64,000 nt of DNA from Aspidiotus rigidus (GCA_035079385.1 JAVHKY010000053.1:2108001-2172000), one strand, 5' to 3'; counted from the stretch's first letter, positions 11,085 through 21,905 are shown. Numbers and translations are program-made. Notes: generated by a model from the sequence alone, not told the origin.

Positions 11085-14000
11085 TTATCCATTCAATTGA
11101 CGACGTAGTATTTGTAATTCTAATTCTCCTTTCGCTTCTTCAAATTTAATTCGAGCGTTAACTTCTTCCTTCTTCATTTCAAGAATCTGCAACTCGAGCG
11201 CCAACTTCTTGCCATGACTTTCACGTAAAAGTTCGATTTCCAACTTCTGTCTTTCCTGAAAAGCATGCCGTTGTAAATCAACAAGATTAGCTCGCGCATC
11301 TGCCCATTCGGTGATCTTGTCGTTATAACGCGTCCTCCGTTTTGTATTGCCTGAAAAATTGAATGCACGAAAAAAATGAACACAAAATTTTGAAATTACT
11401 TTTCTACACCTCCTTTACGAATTATTTCTCTTCAATTTCGGTTATTCATCAATCTCATACTGTCAGTTTCCTCGCCTCACGCTACTTTTACATTATTTTT
11501 CACTTGTCAATGAAGATTGCACGTTGCACTTTCCCGTAAGGAAAAATAATTGAAATAACAGTCTGGAATACTCATTGTACGCGACGCGACCTATGGGCCA
11601 CATTTTGTAAATGGGAGTATGTTGTAATTTGTGATTCTTAAACCTTTTCATTTCCTTGTTTTCATGAATTCTCAAATTGTATCGAATCACATGAATTGCA
11701 GTTTTATTATTATTATTATTGTATCGTATGAAGTTCGTCTTCCCTCTTGTATCGCTCAACCTCTTTCTTCAGGTAGCAAATATTTTCGAGTTGTTACATT
11801 CTCGTAATTTCTGTACGTCTCGTTTGTGAATTACGATACTTATAATGCGTGTACTAATTTTTAAATTCTATTTTATAAGTATCGAGAAATATTTCAAACA
11901 TGAACTACACATATGTTTCCTTCTTATTTACAATTGATAAGTTTGTACCAATTCAATATTGCTGGGATTTTATTTCATCTTCTCTTTCCTCAACTTCCCC
12001 TTAAATTCTCGATCGAACAGGTCAATAAGTGATGCCCAAAACAGAGTGAATACGAGACGGAAAATTCAGTTCTTTTTTACAGCGAAATTGAATACCAATC
12101 AAATGCGGGATGGATAATGTAGTAAGTAGCGTAGAGACCGGATTTTTCGGCACTAAAAAACTGGAAATTCAGCGAGAACATCTTAAGAATTCGGTATGTT
12201 TGGCATTTCAAAAAATATATTCCTCGTATTTATTCACCAAAAAAAACTCAGCGAGCGTATTTCTGCATTTTGGCCGCGTACGGCCATTTTCGGCATTTTC
12301 TTCTTTTTTTTTTGGGGGGGGGGGGAGAAATAGGAAATCTAGTCGCAGCCCCCTCTCATTACGATTCGTGCTTAACATTCAAGAGAAATCGTCCGCCCAT
12401 GAAGGAGTTGACTTGACGAATGCCAAGAAATCCGGTCTCTATGTGTCTCTATGTAAGTGAAGGCTCATCCATGGTAAATAAGCTTCCATGTAAAAACGAA
12501 ATCAGCTCAATCCGTTTCATCAGTACATGTCCCAGTGACAAACTCAAGTAACTTTCACTGTCATAACTTTACAATATCATCAACAATACCAGACAGAAGA
12601 TATTGAGGAGAGAATTTTGTTACACTATGAGGTGTTTTGTTGTACTGACTAACGCATTTTTTGGCAATAGTAGTCCAACTTACATTAGGAGAGGTATTCT
12701 CATCATGTTTTGCACAGCGGAGGCGGTTCACCAACGACTGGTTCAAACGTTCATTCAGACCATTCGAGGATGCACTGTCCACTGCGGTGAACACGTGAGT
12801 AATACCGGAACGGGAACAGTATTCTTTGAAGGTTTCTGAAGTTAGACCACCATATTGGTCTGTCAGAAGTGTACCTATCGGGTGACACTTGTGAACAGAG
12901 TCAATAAGGGAAATCATATCCCTAGCAGATTGACCTTCGGAACAGAGAACGTAAGCATAGCGGGAAAAATGGTCAACTAGAATGTGAAGATATTTCGCTG
13001 TAGAATTATTGCCAGCGAAACCACCAACGGTATCTAGTGACATGATTTGGTAAGGTGAAGTGGCAGGGCCGAGGAAACCCATCTCACCACTACGTCGAGG
13101 TCTACGAGATTTATTACGAATACACGTATCACATAATTTACAATACTTATTAACATACTTATACATGTTTGGGAACGTGAACAAACCACTAACAATAGAT
13201 AAGATATGTTTCGAACCTACGTGTCCGTAATTCATATGAACAAGATGAGTTAGGCGTTTTCCAGCCTCGTAATCTAACACAATCTTATAATTGCCACGTA
13301 TACGACGAAAAATAACACCCTGTCGAAGCACGTCGGATTCTAAGCGATTTACATTATTCTGTAGAGTGACTATTTCACCAAGGTTCAAGAAATTTAATGT
13401 AGGAATGATACGTTCGATACGGGGAGTATCAGGAGAGGAATCAAGGACGGGATTACGAGAAAGGCAGTCAGCTTCGCTATTCTCAGAACCTGGACGGTAC
13501 AGGACTTCGAAATCAAACTGGAGAAGTTCTGAGGCTAAGTCGCCCAGTTCTTCGTCCGGCCGAGCTTTCAAATTAAGATTTTGGAGAGGTTTGTGATCGA
13601 TAATAATTTTGAAATGACGCCCAATCAGCCAAAAACGCCAATAACGGACGGCTTCGCGGGTAGCAATGCTTTCGATGTAGATCGCTCCCTTTTTAATCTG
13701 CGCAGGGGACAATTTTTTTGAAAAGTAAGCGACGGGTTTTTCAACGCCATCGTCTTGCTTCTGTTTGAGTACTGCACCTATTCCCACTCCACTGGCGTCA
13801 GTGTATATAGAAATCGGTTTTGTACGGTCAAACACAGCCAAAATTGGTGCAGATGTCAAAAGGAGTTTCACTCCATCAAAGCAAGCCTGACAAGCGGAAG
13901 ACCAAGTAAAAGGAACGTTCTTGCGGAGTAGATTGTGGAAAGGTTCGAGAAGCGAAATTGAATTAGGTATGAATTTTCGATAAAAGTTTATTTTACCAAG

Positions 14001-17000
14001 AAATTGACGAACTTGTTTTCTTGAGGAGGGAACGGGAAATGATTTAATGGCAATCAAGTTGTCATGGAGGGGTTGAACAGAGTTTGGTGTGAGAATATGA
14101 CCGAGATATTGGATGGTAGGAGTGGCGAAATTACATTTTTTAAAATTGAGACGAAAGCCTTCTTCATAAATAGCGGTAATTAGCAATTGAATATGCTGTA
14201 CATGCTCTTCGAAAGTACGAGAAAATATGAGTATATCGTCTAAATAATTAACGGCGAAATTCGATAAGTTCCTACGCATTAATATACCCGATAATACACG
14301 CTGAAACACTGCAGGAGAGACTTTTAAACCGAAAGGCATGGAACGCCACTCATAATGGCCATGCCGAGTAATAAACGCGGTTTTAAAACGATCAGATTTT
14401 CGAATAGGTATTGACCAAAATGCAGCATTTATATCTAACGCGGAGAACCACTTACAATCACGAATACGGGGAATAATCTCGTCGATCAACGGAAACGGCT
14501 GGCTCTCGGGAATGAGTAGCTTATTCAACAATCGATAGTCGATACACATACGCGTTTTAACCTTTGTAGACGATAATCCGTCTTTCTTAAACTGCATTGT
14601 AACAGGTGAAGCAAAAGGAGATGTTGAATCGGTAATCATACCGTTCGCTAACAAAGCACTACACTGCCTCTCAATCTCTTCCTGATCTTCATAAGTACAA
14701 CGATAAGGTTTTTTTGAAACGTATATGTCTTTCTTTAAATTGATCGGGCATTCATATTTAGTAACGTTACCAACGTCGAAAGCATTCTTCGCAAATGCGA
14801 AATTATTTTTCTCAATTAAGTTACGGATTACTGATTTACGATCTACATTAAGATGCGACGTTTTCAAATTAAATGACTCTTCGGTCATATAATCGTTCCA
14901 AATATTGTGAATAGCAATATTGCTCTGCTTATTTACGTTAATTCCAGAAAGATGCTGCGTTAGTTCTAATTTATGGTCGAGAGCGAGACCAAAAGAAGGA
15001 ATTAAATCGAGACCTATAATAAAATCGTATTTTAAATTTGGAGCATCGAGGATATGTAAGAGTACTCTCTTAGAAGCGGCGAGAATAGAAATGTCCAGCA
15101 TAGTAATGCCTTTTGAGGAGCCCTTACCGCTCGGCGTATTATAGAATGAGTCGTCGGGAATAAATGGACAATTTTTGAGGTGTTGAAACGCTTGATAAGA
15201 AATCGCGGACGCATTCGCGCCAGGGTCGTAAAGACCAGTACCACAAAATTCACCGACTCTCACCTTAACAACGACAAACGAGGGCCTTACTCGGTTTTTA
15301 AATGCGCATTGATTTCCTCTTGCAATTCGATATCCAAATTGTGCACCGTAGATTTTACGTTAACATTGTCGGGTTTTGATCGAAACGAATTCTCCTTACG
15401 GGAGTCCTTAAATTTTACAAAGCAGTCTTTCTCAAAATGAAACCGGTCGTCAAAACCCTTCTTTTTACAATAGGGACACGGTGTCTTGGGTCGGAGAGAA
15501 GAGAAAGCAGATGTAGGGGAACCTGGTTTGTACGGTAAAGACGAAGTAATAGTACGATTAACAGGGCGGTCGAGCGCGGATATCGACGAAATAAGCTTAC
15601 CGAGCGATGCATTATCAGCGAGTGACACACGATCTTGAAGGTGAGACGGAAGGCCTAAAATCAAGTGTGCCATCTTATCCAATTCGTGCATTTTCGGGTT
15701 GAACGATACCAACATATTTAATTTTGTTTGAACATAATCATTGAGCGAACCCTTTATGAAACGATACGAGAAAGCGGAGCGAGCAATGGAAATACCACAT
15801 TGGCCAAAATTTTCGAGAAAGCTTTCCTTCCAGAAAGTCCAAGAAGTGGAGGTGTCACAGAGTCGTGTCGTACTATACCACTTTTCGGCAGCATCCTCAA
15901 GGAACAACCGAAGGACCTCCCAATACTGCGTATCTTTCAGACCAAGACGCCGGCATTCCGACTCAAACACCTCAATCCCAGCGGACGCATTCGAAGCTGT
16001 TTTTGAGCCATTAAATTTTGGGATGACCGCATCCTTGACAATGGACGAAATGGAACGGGGTGGAGCGACGGAAGGAATAGCGGAATCATTGTCGGGAACA
16101 ATAGCAGTAGATGACGAACGAGTAAGAGGGGTACGATCGTCCTCAAGTTGATCCATTGGCGTACCATTAAAGACGGGGTTACTCATCTCATCGAAATAAA
16201 GTTTTGCTATAGCAGGTGACAGTTCGACTTTGAACGCACGAGTTTTCCATCGCGGTTTTAATTCGGCGCGTTTTGCCGTAGCTGCAGCGGAAATTGTAAA
16301 CAACTGATCGTGGTGTGAAATGTCTTTGAACTGCTCCGGAATCGCGTAAATCGTAGAGTCATCCTCATCGTCGAGGAATTGAAAAGCGTGCAAACGAGTA
16401 ACCGTTGATTTAGGGTCAGAGGGTTTAGCCTCAGCCATTAAAATGAAACGGACTTTTCGAGAATCGGCCATAGCGAAAATACGAAAGAAATTGAAAACGG
16501 AAAGAAAATAGAAACGAAATGTTTTGAATTTGTAAGTCTGTTAAGCCTACGAAATGAGACGACTGAGAATGAATGCACTTTTATTGGAGAATTCAAAACA
16601 CAAGTCGTTTCGTAGAGTAACTATTAAATAAAGCAAAAGAGTGCGAGGAGCACGTAAGCTAAAAATACACTGATCCGAGTTGAATCGACAAGGACGACTT
16701 GAATCGACAAGGACGACGTACAAAAAGCAACACGTGTGTGTACGCACGTGTACAAAGATAAGGAAAAGATGCAGATAAAAGAGCGTGAATAAACGATCGT
16801 CAGGAATAGACAAGAAGACGCCGTGGTATACGGAATCTTCTTTTACATACGCACCCCATGAAGACTTGTATTGTTCGGCGTTACTTGGATTAGCATCACT
16901 ACTTTCGGTGGTAATGATATTACCAAACGTACGATAATCGTCTTTTGACATAGGAATGTGTGAGTTCATAACTCTCGTGACTGGTACTTCTACTGTTACT

Positions 17001-17920
17001 TCTCCTGAAATATTTGTGCACAACAGTAACATGAAAAGTAGGTTAATAATAATTGTTCCAGACATTACTAGTATACGTGGGATGAGTTGAAAATTACCAT
17101 GAGCAAATGGCTCATCAGATTGATTACCATCATCCTCATTACCGTCATCACAACGATCACCGTCAAATTGTGAACGCATTCCCACCGCTCGCTGTCCGAG
17201 TATTTCCAACATGCGGTGATCGTGGTTGGTCAAAACTGAATTATGTTCAATTGTATGATCACGTCCGCCTCCCGTTCCTTTCCTGTACTTCTTATTATCT
17301 GCCACCTTACTTTTTACACTCTTTTTTATATTCTCGTATTTCGATTTCAAATTATCAAGCGGGCGAGAACGAACGTTCACGCTGTTGAATTCCTCTTCAA
17401 TTTTTTTCCAGCAGTCGAGCTTTTGACTGATGACAAATAATGAAAGAGGATTATGTTACTACCCGATTATGCGAGAAGAAACACGAACACATATAACATG
17501 TAGCCACTTGAACTAATGTAGGTATTTGTATTTCTGAGAAACCGGACCAGCCGGAATGAAACGAAGAATCCGCTCACTCAAAATTGCCGGACCAGCCGGA
17601 ATGAAACGACCAATCTGCTCACTCTAATTCCCCGGACCAGCCGGAATGAAACGACGAATCCGCTCACTCAAAATTGCCGGACCAGCCGGACTCGCAAGTG
17701 AAGTTACAATCTACAAAGTAGACAACATCATTACTCGAATACGTACAACATACACAGACAACCTAAAGATAGCTTTTATAACAATTGTCAACTTGGAAAG
17801 ATGTTACCTGTTGGTCACTCCATCCGTTCTTTTATTCTCCAATATATCGGCATACCGTAAAGAACAATCCATGAGCAATTTAATTTCGTTATCTGTAAAG
17901 TTTGGTTGTCTCTTCGTCAT
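11085..17920 (-). CDS. Harbinger Myb/SANT-like accessory protein, four exons
   Basis: Exons 17920-17808, 17426-17098, 17004-16855 and 11350-11085 all have GT-AG borders and compatible phases, giving 858 nt or 285 residues. Exons 1-2 encode a Myb/SANT-like trihelix domain (PNFTDNEIKLLMDC, ILENKRTDGVTN, CWKKIEEEFN, LKSKYENIKKSVKSK, GTGGGRD). Exon 4 encodes a long charged helix (residues about 200-283, with ERQKLEIELLRESHGKK) likely to be a coiled coil. The third intron is 5.5 kb because a gypsy unit sits in it. Exon joining is my inference from splice signals and phase; the domain family is known from PIF/Harbinger elements. Confidence 0.75.
11360..12130. other. Intron sequence of the Harbinger Myb gene, left of the insertions
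   Basis: AT-rich sequence without supportable genes. I searched it by eye for a copy of the 16.5-16.85 kb region that could be the 3' LTR of the gypsy unit and did not find one. Confidence 0.4.
12131..12447. mobile_element. Candidate MITE with about 22-bp inverted ends
   Basis: The left end GTAGAGACCGGATTT and the right end AAATCCGGTCTCTATG are inverted copies about 300 bp apart, with similar flanking bases (TTTTCGGC / GCCAAGA). The inside contains a G homopolymer and has no conserved frame. No target duplication was recognised, so superfamily and exact borders are unknown. It lies just beyond the 3' end of the gypsy pol and may have truncated it. Confidence 0.45.
12561..15302 (-). CDS. pol: Ty3/gypsy Pol polyprotein (truncated at the C-terminus)
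   Basis: The frame is open from the frameshift site at 15302 down to the stop at 12561, about 913 codons. In order: aspartic protease (YDPGANAS), reverse transcriptase (RMCIDYRLLNK, FSALDINAAFW, MPFGLKVSPAVFQ, YLDDILIFSR), RNase H (IYTDASGVGIGAVL), and integrase with an HHCC finger (H...H...CKLCDTC) and catalytic D (SLDTVGG), D (LLTDQYGG), E (NGLNERLNQ). It ends soon after the SPQYLLSGI block, so the usual integrase C-terminal tail is missing; the frame +1 remains open for about 35 codons. No LTR pair was found. It lies within the third intron of the Harbinger Myb gene, in the same orientation. Confidence 0.88.
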   Translation of the reverse strand, partial: FKNRVRPSFVVVKVRVGEFCGTGLYDPGANASAISYQAFQHLKNCPFIPDDSFYNTPSGKGSSKGITMLDISILAASKRVLLHILDAPNLKYDFIIGLDLIPSFGLALDHKLELTQHLSGINVNKQSNIAIHNIWNDYMTEESFNLKTSHLNVDRKSVIRNLIEKNNFAFAKNAFDVGNVTKYECPINLKKDIYVSKKPYRCTYEDQEEIERQCSALLANGMITDSTSPFASPVTMQFKKDGLSSTKVKTRMCIDYRLLNKLLIPESQPFPLIDEIIPRIRDCKWFSALDINAAFWSIPIRKSDRFKTAFITRHGHYEWRSMPFGLKVSPAVFQRVLSGILMRRNLSNFAVNYLDDILIFSRTFEEHVQHIQLLITAIYEEGFRLNFKKCNFATPTIQYLGHILTPNSVQPLHDNLIAIKSFPVPSSRKQVRQFLGKINFYRKFIPNSISLLEPFHNLLRKNVPFTWSSACQACFDGVKLLLTSAPILAVFDRTKPISIYTDASGVGIGAVLKQKQDDGVEKPVAYFSKKLSPAQIKKGAIYIESIATREAVRYWRFWLIGRHFKIIIDHKPLQNLNLKARPDEELGDLASELLQFDFEVLYRPGSENSEADCLSRNPVLDSSPDTPRIERIIPTLNFLNLGEIVTLQNNVNRLESDVLRQGVIFRRIRGNYKIVLDYEAGKRLTHLVHMNYGHVGSKHILSIVSGLFTFPNMYKYVNKYCKLCDTCIRNKSRRPRRSGEMGFLGPATSPYQIMSLDTVGGFAGNNSTAKYLHILVDHFSRYAYVLCSEGQSARDMISLIDSVHKCHPIGTLLTDQYGGLTSETFKEYCSRSGITHVFTAVDSASSNGLNERLNQSLVNRLRCAKHDENTSPNVSWTTIAKKCVSQYNKTPHSVTKFSPQYLLSGIVDDIVKL
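15287..16471 (-). CDS. gag: Ty3/gypsy Gag
   Basis: The open frame of 394 residues starts at the ATG at 16471. The central part has the gag-like WxxVLRLFLEDAAEKWY and YVQTKLNMLVSF blocks of the retrotransposon gag family. Near residue 336 there is a zinc knuckle with unusual spacing, C-x2-C-x9-H-x4-C (CPYC...HFEKDC). The stop at 15287 lies eight bases downstream of a canonical slippery heptamer that leads into Pol. The protein would form the particle core. The leader 16480-16854 contains an AATAAA and could be LTR-derived, but no second copy was seen. Confidence 0.8.
   Translation of the reverse strand: MADSRKVRFILMAEAKPSDPKSTVTRLHAFQFLDDEDDSTIYAIPEQFKDISHHDQLFTISAAATAKRAELKPRWKTRAFKVELSPAIAKLYFDEMSNPVFNGTPMDQLEDDRTPLTRSSSTAIVPDNDSAIPSVAPPRSISSIVKDAVIPKFNGSKTASNASAGIEVFESECRRLGLKDTQYWEVLRLFLEDAAEKWYSTTRLCDTSTSWTFWKESFLENFGQCGISIARSAFSYRFIKGSLNDYVQTKLNMLVSFNPKMHELDKMAHLILGLPSHLQDRVSLADNASLGKLISSISALDRPVNRTITSSLPYKPGSPTSAFSSLRPKTPCPYCKKKGFDDRFHFEKDCFVKFKDSRKENSFRSKPDNVNVKSTVHNLDIELQEEINAHLKTE
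15296..15302 (-). promoter_or_regulatory. -1 ribosomal frameshift site between Gag and Pol
   Basis: On the minus strand the bases read T TTA AAA in the Gag frame, a canonical X-XXY-YYZ slippery heptamer, just before the Gag stop. The Pol frame is exactly -1 and is open across the overlap. This explains Pol expression without its own ATG. No downstream stem was modelled. Confidence 0.75.
17543..17692. repeat. 45-bp minisatellite, about 3.4 copies
   Basis: The units begin CCGGACCAGCCGGAATGAAA and end near CTCACTCAAAATTG. Three nearly identical 45-bp copies are followed by a partial copy. It lies in the first intron of the Harbinger Myb gene. Confidence 0.85.
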
Positions 17921-18280
17921 GACGAACAATGCTAAAACTTTCTTCTAATTACCACGATTAAAAAAATCTTTATCTCCGCAGTTTGATTATAAGGTTTCAT
18001 GCGTAATGCGATGAGTATAGATAGTTTTCAACTTTCGGAGATTCCGCACGCTAATCTGCACAACAACCTTATTTTTTATTAGCTTTTGCGTGATAATTCA
18101 CGTTATTTTTACAATCACGCATCATCACGCCATTTAAACGGCGTTTATGTTAAACGTGACTGCACACATACTGGTACAACAGATCTACAGTTAAACGGAG
18201 TTCAATAGTTTAACCCAGTTCATTGAAAACTAGGTTTAAACTGCATTCGGTACAACTGGCCCTATGTCTGAAAAACTTAC

Positions 18281-18437
18281 TTCCGTGGACAAGTTTTAAT
18301 GATTCATACAAGCTGTAGGCTTCTTTGTTCCTTGATTTGTCACAGTCAAGATGATTCACCAAATTTGTCGTCAATAATGACCACTTTGACAGAAAATCTG
18401 TTGCTTTCGGATACAAGCGAATAAAATCCAAAGCAAC
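18281..18437 (-). pseudogene. Orphan exon of unknown gene
   Basis: The block has a good acceptor (TTTTTTTCTAG before 18437) and donor (GGAA|GTAAGT after 18281) and is open throughout, encoding a helical, non-repetitive 52-residue segment (starting DFIRLYPKATDFLSKW). I do not recognise the family. The next 18 bp on the donor side lead directly to the Harbinger TIR, so Harbinger inserted in the intron of this gene or relic. Confidence 0.4.
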
Positions 18438-18439
18438 CT

Positions 18440-19105
18440 AGAAAAAAATAACGATGTGAGCTAAATTCTTATAAGACCAAGGATAAAGGGTTTAGGATTT
18501 TTCATGGAATCCCCGTTCATTAAATTGCGTCCAGAACAATAATGAATTGCGTCCCAGACATAAGCATACCAAATTCAAAAATATTTTCGAACTCGAAAAA
18601 GTTCAACGATGTGTCGACTTGAATATTTTTCAAGGTTTTGATCTAAAAAGCTACTAATTCCAAAAATAGTCGTTTTTTAAATCAGAAACCTGAAAAATAT
18701 TCTCAATCCAAACATTACTAAATTTTTTCAAGTCCAAACATTTTTTGAACTTATTGTTTCTTTCATCTCATAGTATTTTTCATCTTGATTAGTTTCAAAA
18801 CACTGCCTTGACCGCAATAACCCAAAATCGCTTGACACACAATGTAACATATATCTAGGGGGGAGGGGGAATCTCTGAGGCAAAATTGGTAAAGAGGGGA
18901 CACAACTACATGGTTTTTGAAAGTTATTTTTCTATACGTGTGCCTGGAAGAGAGAAAAAAACGAAAGAAAACAAAAAACAAAACTGTGTAAAAAGTAAAA
19001 ACGGAGTACGTGTGCTTCAAAAGTGCGTTTTCGTCGATTGTTTTTGGTGGAGAAAGAGACACTTTTCGTGGTGGCGCAACTGTCGTTACTTTTCTCCACG
19101 ATTTT
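18440..19105. other. Unassigned spacer
   Basis: AT-rich sequence with short, low-complexity open frames only. Nothing supportable is seen. Confidence 0.4.
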
Positions 19106-20749
19106 TTACTTTTCTCGTTCGTAAATAGTCAGGGCGGCATCACCAATCAGAATTCTCTCGTCTACAAAAGCTACGTACTCCTTTAATTCCTGTAATGGGA
19201 AAGGAGAGGTTTTGTTATTCAAATAAGTATTAGAATCATGCTTACATTCTCGTTTGTTTGCAGACATTTCGGCGGCGGTAGGCTGATATTTGACAAACGC
19301 GGCATAGTCACGTTCGTCTTTGGATTCTAAATCTAGCCACACGTACTGTTGGTTCCCATCTAAATTCGCTATTTCATCGTCATTGTAGAAGACTAAGTTC
19401 GCATTCCCTTTCTTCATTCGAATCTCTGCTAAACTCTTCGCCTTTTTCAGAGGAAGACGTTTCCATGTTTTTCGTTTGATCGCGGAGCCAAAAGTGACGG
19501 ATTTGTTCGCCGCTCTGTCGTTCTTCGGGCCACCAATAGTCATGCCCCTACCGGCTGTTTGACCTCGTTTCGGGTAGTTTTTGCTATGGTGCGTCACTTT
19601 CAGAGTCCGTTGTAGGGACATTTTTCTGTTGCGGTCGGGTGATCGTTCATGCCGCATTCCATAAACAACTTGGCTTTAGGCGTCTGTATAGTTTGATTCA
19701 AAATTTCGTTTGGATGTTGAGCTCGTCAGCATAGCGGATCCCTTCTCCTCTCTCCTTCGTCGGATCTCTTTTTGGTTTTTTTCCTCAGCTGATAACAGTT
19801 CTTTTATTTCGTCAATCGTCATCGGTTTCGCTCTGTCCTTCGTGATGATAGATGGATAACTGTCTTCAACGGCAAATCGGCAAATATTAGATTTCTTTTT
19901 TCTTCGGCTATAGTCAATTCTGAGCATTTAAAAGTCGTAAATCTTGTCAAAGATTCGATGACTGACTCTTTCTTTGTGTCCAGATAAAGATCTCCAAATT
20001 GCCTATAAAGTGCATAGATTGTAGTTTGACCAATAGGGTCTGCTGCTTTGTCTAATTTTTGAAGCAAATTCATTGGATCATTTTCATTTTTTACCAAGCG
20101 GTGAAAATGTTCGTCGAGATGGACAATTATAAAGTTTTGAACTGCATCTTTCCTCTGCTTGGATTCTTCATCAGACATATAATCAGGCTTTCTCACTTCA
20201 GCATCAACAGTGAACTTGCACCCTTGCGCTCGTATTTTGGATAAAATCTTGTCGCGGAAAAGAACATAGGTAGTCAGTATTTTTGGTCAAGATTTGTCCT
20301 AGTCTTTGAAATCATAAATTGGTTCGTATTTGTAGTAGCGTAGAGGGATTTTTTGCTACCTTGGTTCTGGAAGATTCTTTCCAGTTACCTTCTGATTTAT
20401 TCGCTTGGTCGTTTGTTGTCTTGATATTCGCTAATTTGGCAACCAAATCTTCTTCTTTTTTTACATAGCGCCTCTGATTTTTGTTATTGTTTTCAATATC
20501 ACTCGCATTGTTTTCCCTAGTTCCTCCTTTTTCTTCGTTGCTTGTGTTTGCATCATCATTCAAGAATATCTGCTCTAACCTTGATATCATGAGTTGTTTT
20601 TCTTGTTGAATTCGCTCGTTGAATGATTGTTCTGTGCTGCTAAAGATCAAGGTAAACTCTTCCTTAATCGCTCCCAGAACATCATTGCAGCATTTTGTTT
20701 GATTCTTAGATTCGTTGACTAGGCTGGGGTTCTTTTTGGTTGTATCCAA
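19106..20749 (-). pseudogene. Degenerate copia-type Gag region
   Basis: Overlapping broken frames on the minus strand follow a copia-like gag plan. A charged, Asn/Glu-rich N-terminus (20749-20312) is followed by a UBN2-like helical region (20250-19820, with LVKNENDPMNLLQKLDKAA and TTIYALYRQFGDL), a shift into another frame with PMTIDEIKELLSAEEKNQKE, a knuckle-like CGMNDHPTATEKC near 19650, and a basic tail of 183 residues to 19106. At least two frameshifts separate the parts. No LTRs, protease or polymerase are attached. The UBN2/gag assignment is by pattern; the tail function is unknown. Confidence 0.5.
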
Positions 20750-20759
20750 AGGATTGAAG

Positions 20760-21730
20760 GCAGGAGCTCAGGGATTCAATGATGTCTGATGCTTGGAGGT
20801 TCTATTTGAGTCGTTTGTTGTGTCGTTGATCATCTCGGAACTGCGTTGAGGTCGTATATCGTTAGTCTCCATTTGTACTTAAAAGACCAATCGTAAATCA
20901 GAGTACTCGTTTTGTGTTTTGATAGAACATATAAACCCTCATCAAATATATATATTTTTTTTTCGTCACAGCAGTTCCAAGATTTGTATACTATTATTCT
21001 GAGAAGTAATCTCAGCAATTCGTTTCGTGAACTCGCGTTCTGGTTGACCACTTATTACAACTCTACGTTTCATTTGAAGACCTTTTATAGAACATATTCC
21101 TTAGATCGTTTTTGTAGAATTTGTAGTATTTAAACCTAACGAGTGATTCTGTGTAATGCACTTGGCAACCCAGCACAATCTTTCCGGCAAGAAACTGTTA
21201 GAAATTCCCGCCCAGAGAAAGTTGTATGATGGCAAATGCAATTACACAATTACACCAAGTACTGTTTCCGGGAAACCGTTTCCTGGCATTCCTTTTATTA
21301 GTACTTGAAATGGGTGGTCTAGATTCCCTATCTGGTGAGTATACGTATCAAGGCTTGACTCCGGAATGGCGGACAAGACTAGCATGACATGCGGGCAGTA
21401 GTAGCGTGCAGCGGAATTGATCAGACCCTGGTGAACTAATTAACATCCTACTGTCACTCCCAAACGCTATATATGCCAGAATGATCATCAGAGGCCAGTT
21501 ACGTGCTCCTCTAAGATCAGTCTGCAACCCTTTGATACAACAACCCAGTAAATAATTTGTCACCCTCTACATACCCGTAGAATGCCCACCGGAAAAGCTA
21601 CCGTCAAAATTCCCATGAAATACCTATTGAAATCCCACTTTAGAACCAATCAGAGTATTGCTCTTAAAGAACCAATCAGAAATGTTCTTTGGAGAGATTT
21701 TCTCGATACCCTGTCAATACCCTATTTATA
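20760..21730. other. Unassigned sequence upstream of the gag relic
   Basis: May include the leader or LTR of the preceding gag relic, but no repeated partner was found. Open frames here are short and overlapping. Confidence 0.3.
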
Positions 21731-21734
21731 CCCG

Positions 21735-21905
21735 CTTGGATCCCACTACCCATGGAAACCCCCTCGATCCCCTTCAAATTCCCACTTTGTGGATACCCAC
21801 TGGAAACCCGTTCGATCCCCTTCAAATCTCCACTACGTGAATATCCACTGGAGATACGTTTGATCCCCTTCAAATTTCCACTTTCTGGATACCCACTGGA
21901 AACGT
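21735..21905. repeat. 48-bp minisatellite, about 3.5 copies
   Basis: Units such as GGATACCCACTGGAAACCCG followed by TTCGATCCCCTTCAAATCTC repeat with a 48-bp period. Because the period is a multiple of three, long but meaningless frames occur on both strands. Confidence 0.8.

Larger units (their letters stand above)
9516..18262 (+). mobile_element. PIF/Harbinger element, 8.7 kb with nested gypsy
   Basis: Inverted ends GGGCCAGTTGTACC are seen at 9516 and, inverted, at 18262; the next bases are similar but less perfect. The left flank is TAA, the typical 3-bp Harbinger target; the right flank reads TAT, so the duplication has one mismatch. The element has the classic two-gene layout, a DDE transposase on the plus strand near the left end and a Myb/SANT-like gene on the minus strand reading from the right end. 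Most of its length (about 12.1-16.85 kb) is later insertion. It landed 18 bp beyond the donor of an unrelated exon at 18281-18437. Confidence 0.88.

Noticed and set aside
12110..12460. 116-codon plus-strand frame
   Set aside because: It spans the MITE-like sequence and a G homopolymer, has no domain, and its ends coincide with the inverted repeat.
17543..17692. Possible CRISPR-like array
   Set aside because: Repeats are directly contiguous without spacers; a minisatellite in a eukaryotic intron.
17646..17948. 100-codon plus-strand frame
   Set aside because: Lies opposite exon 1 of the Harbinger Myb gene and starts in the 45-bp minisatellite; a shadow.
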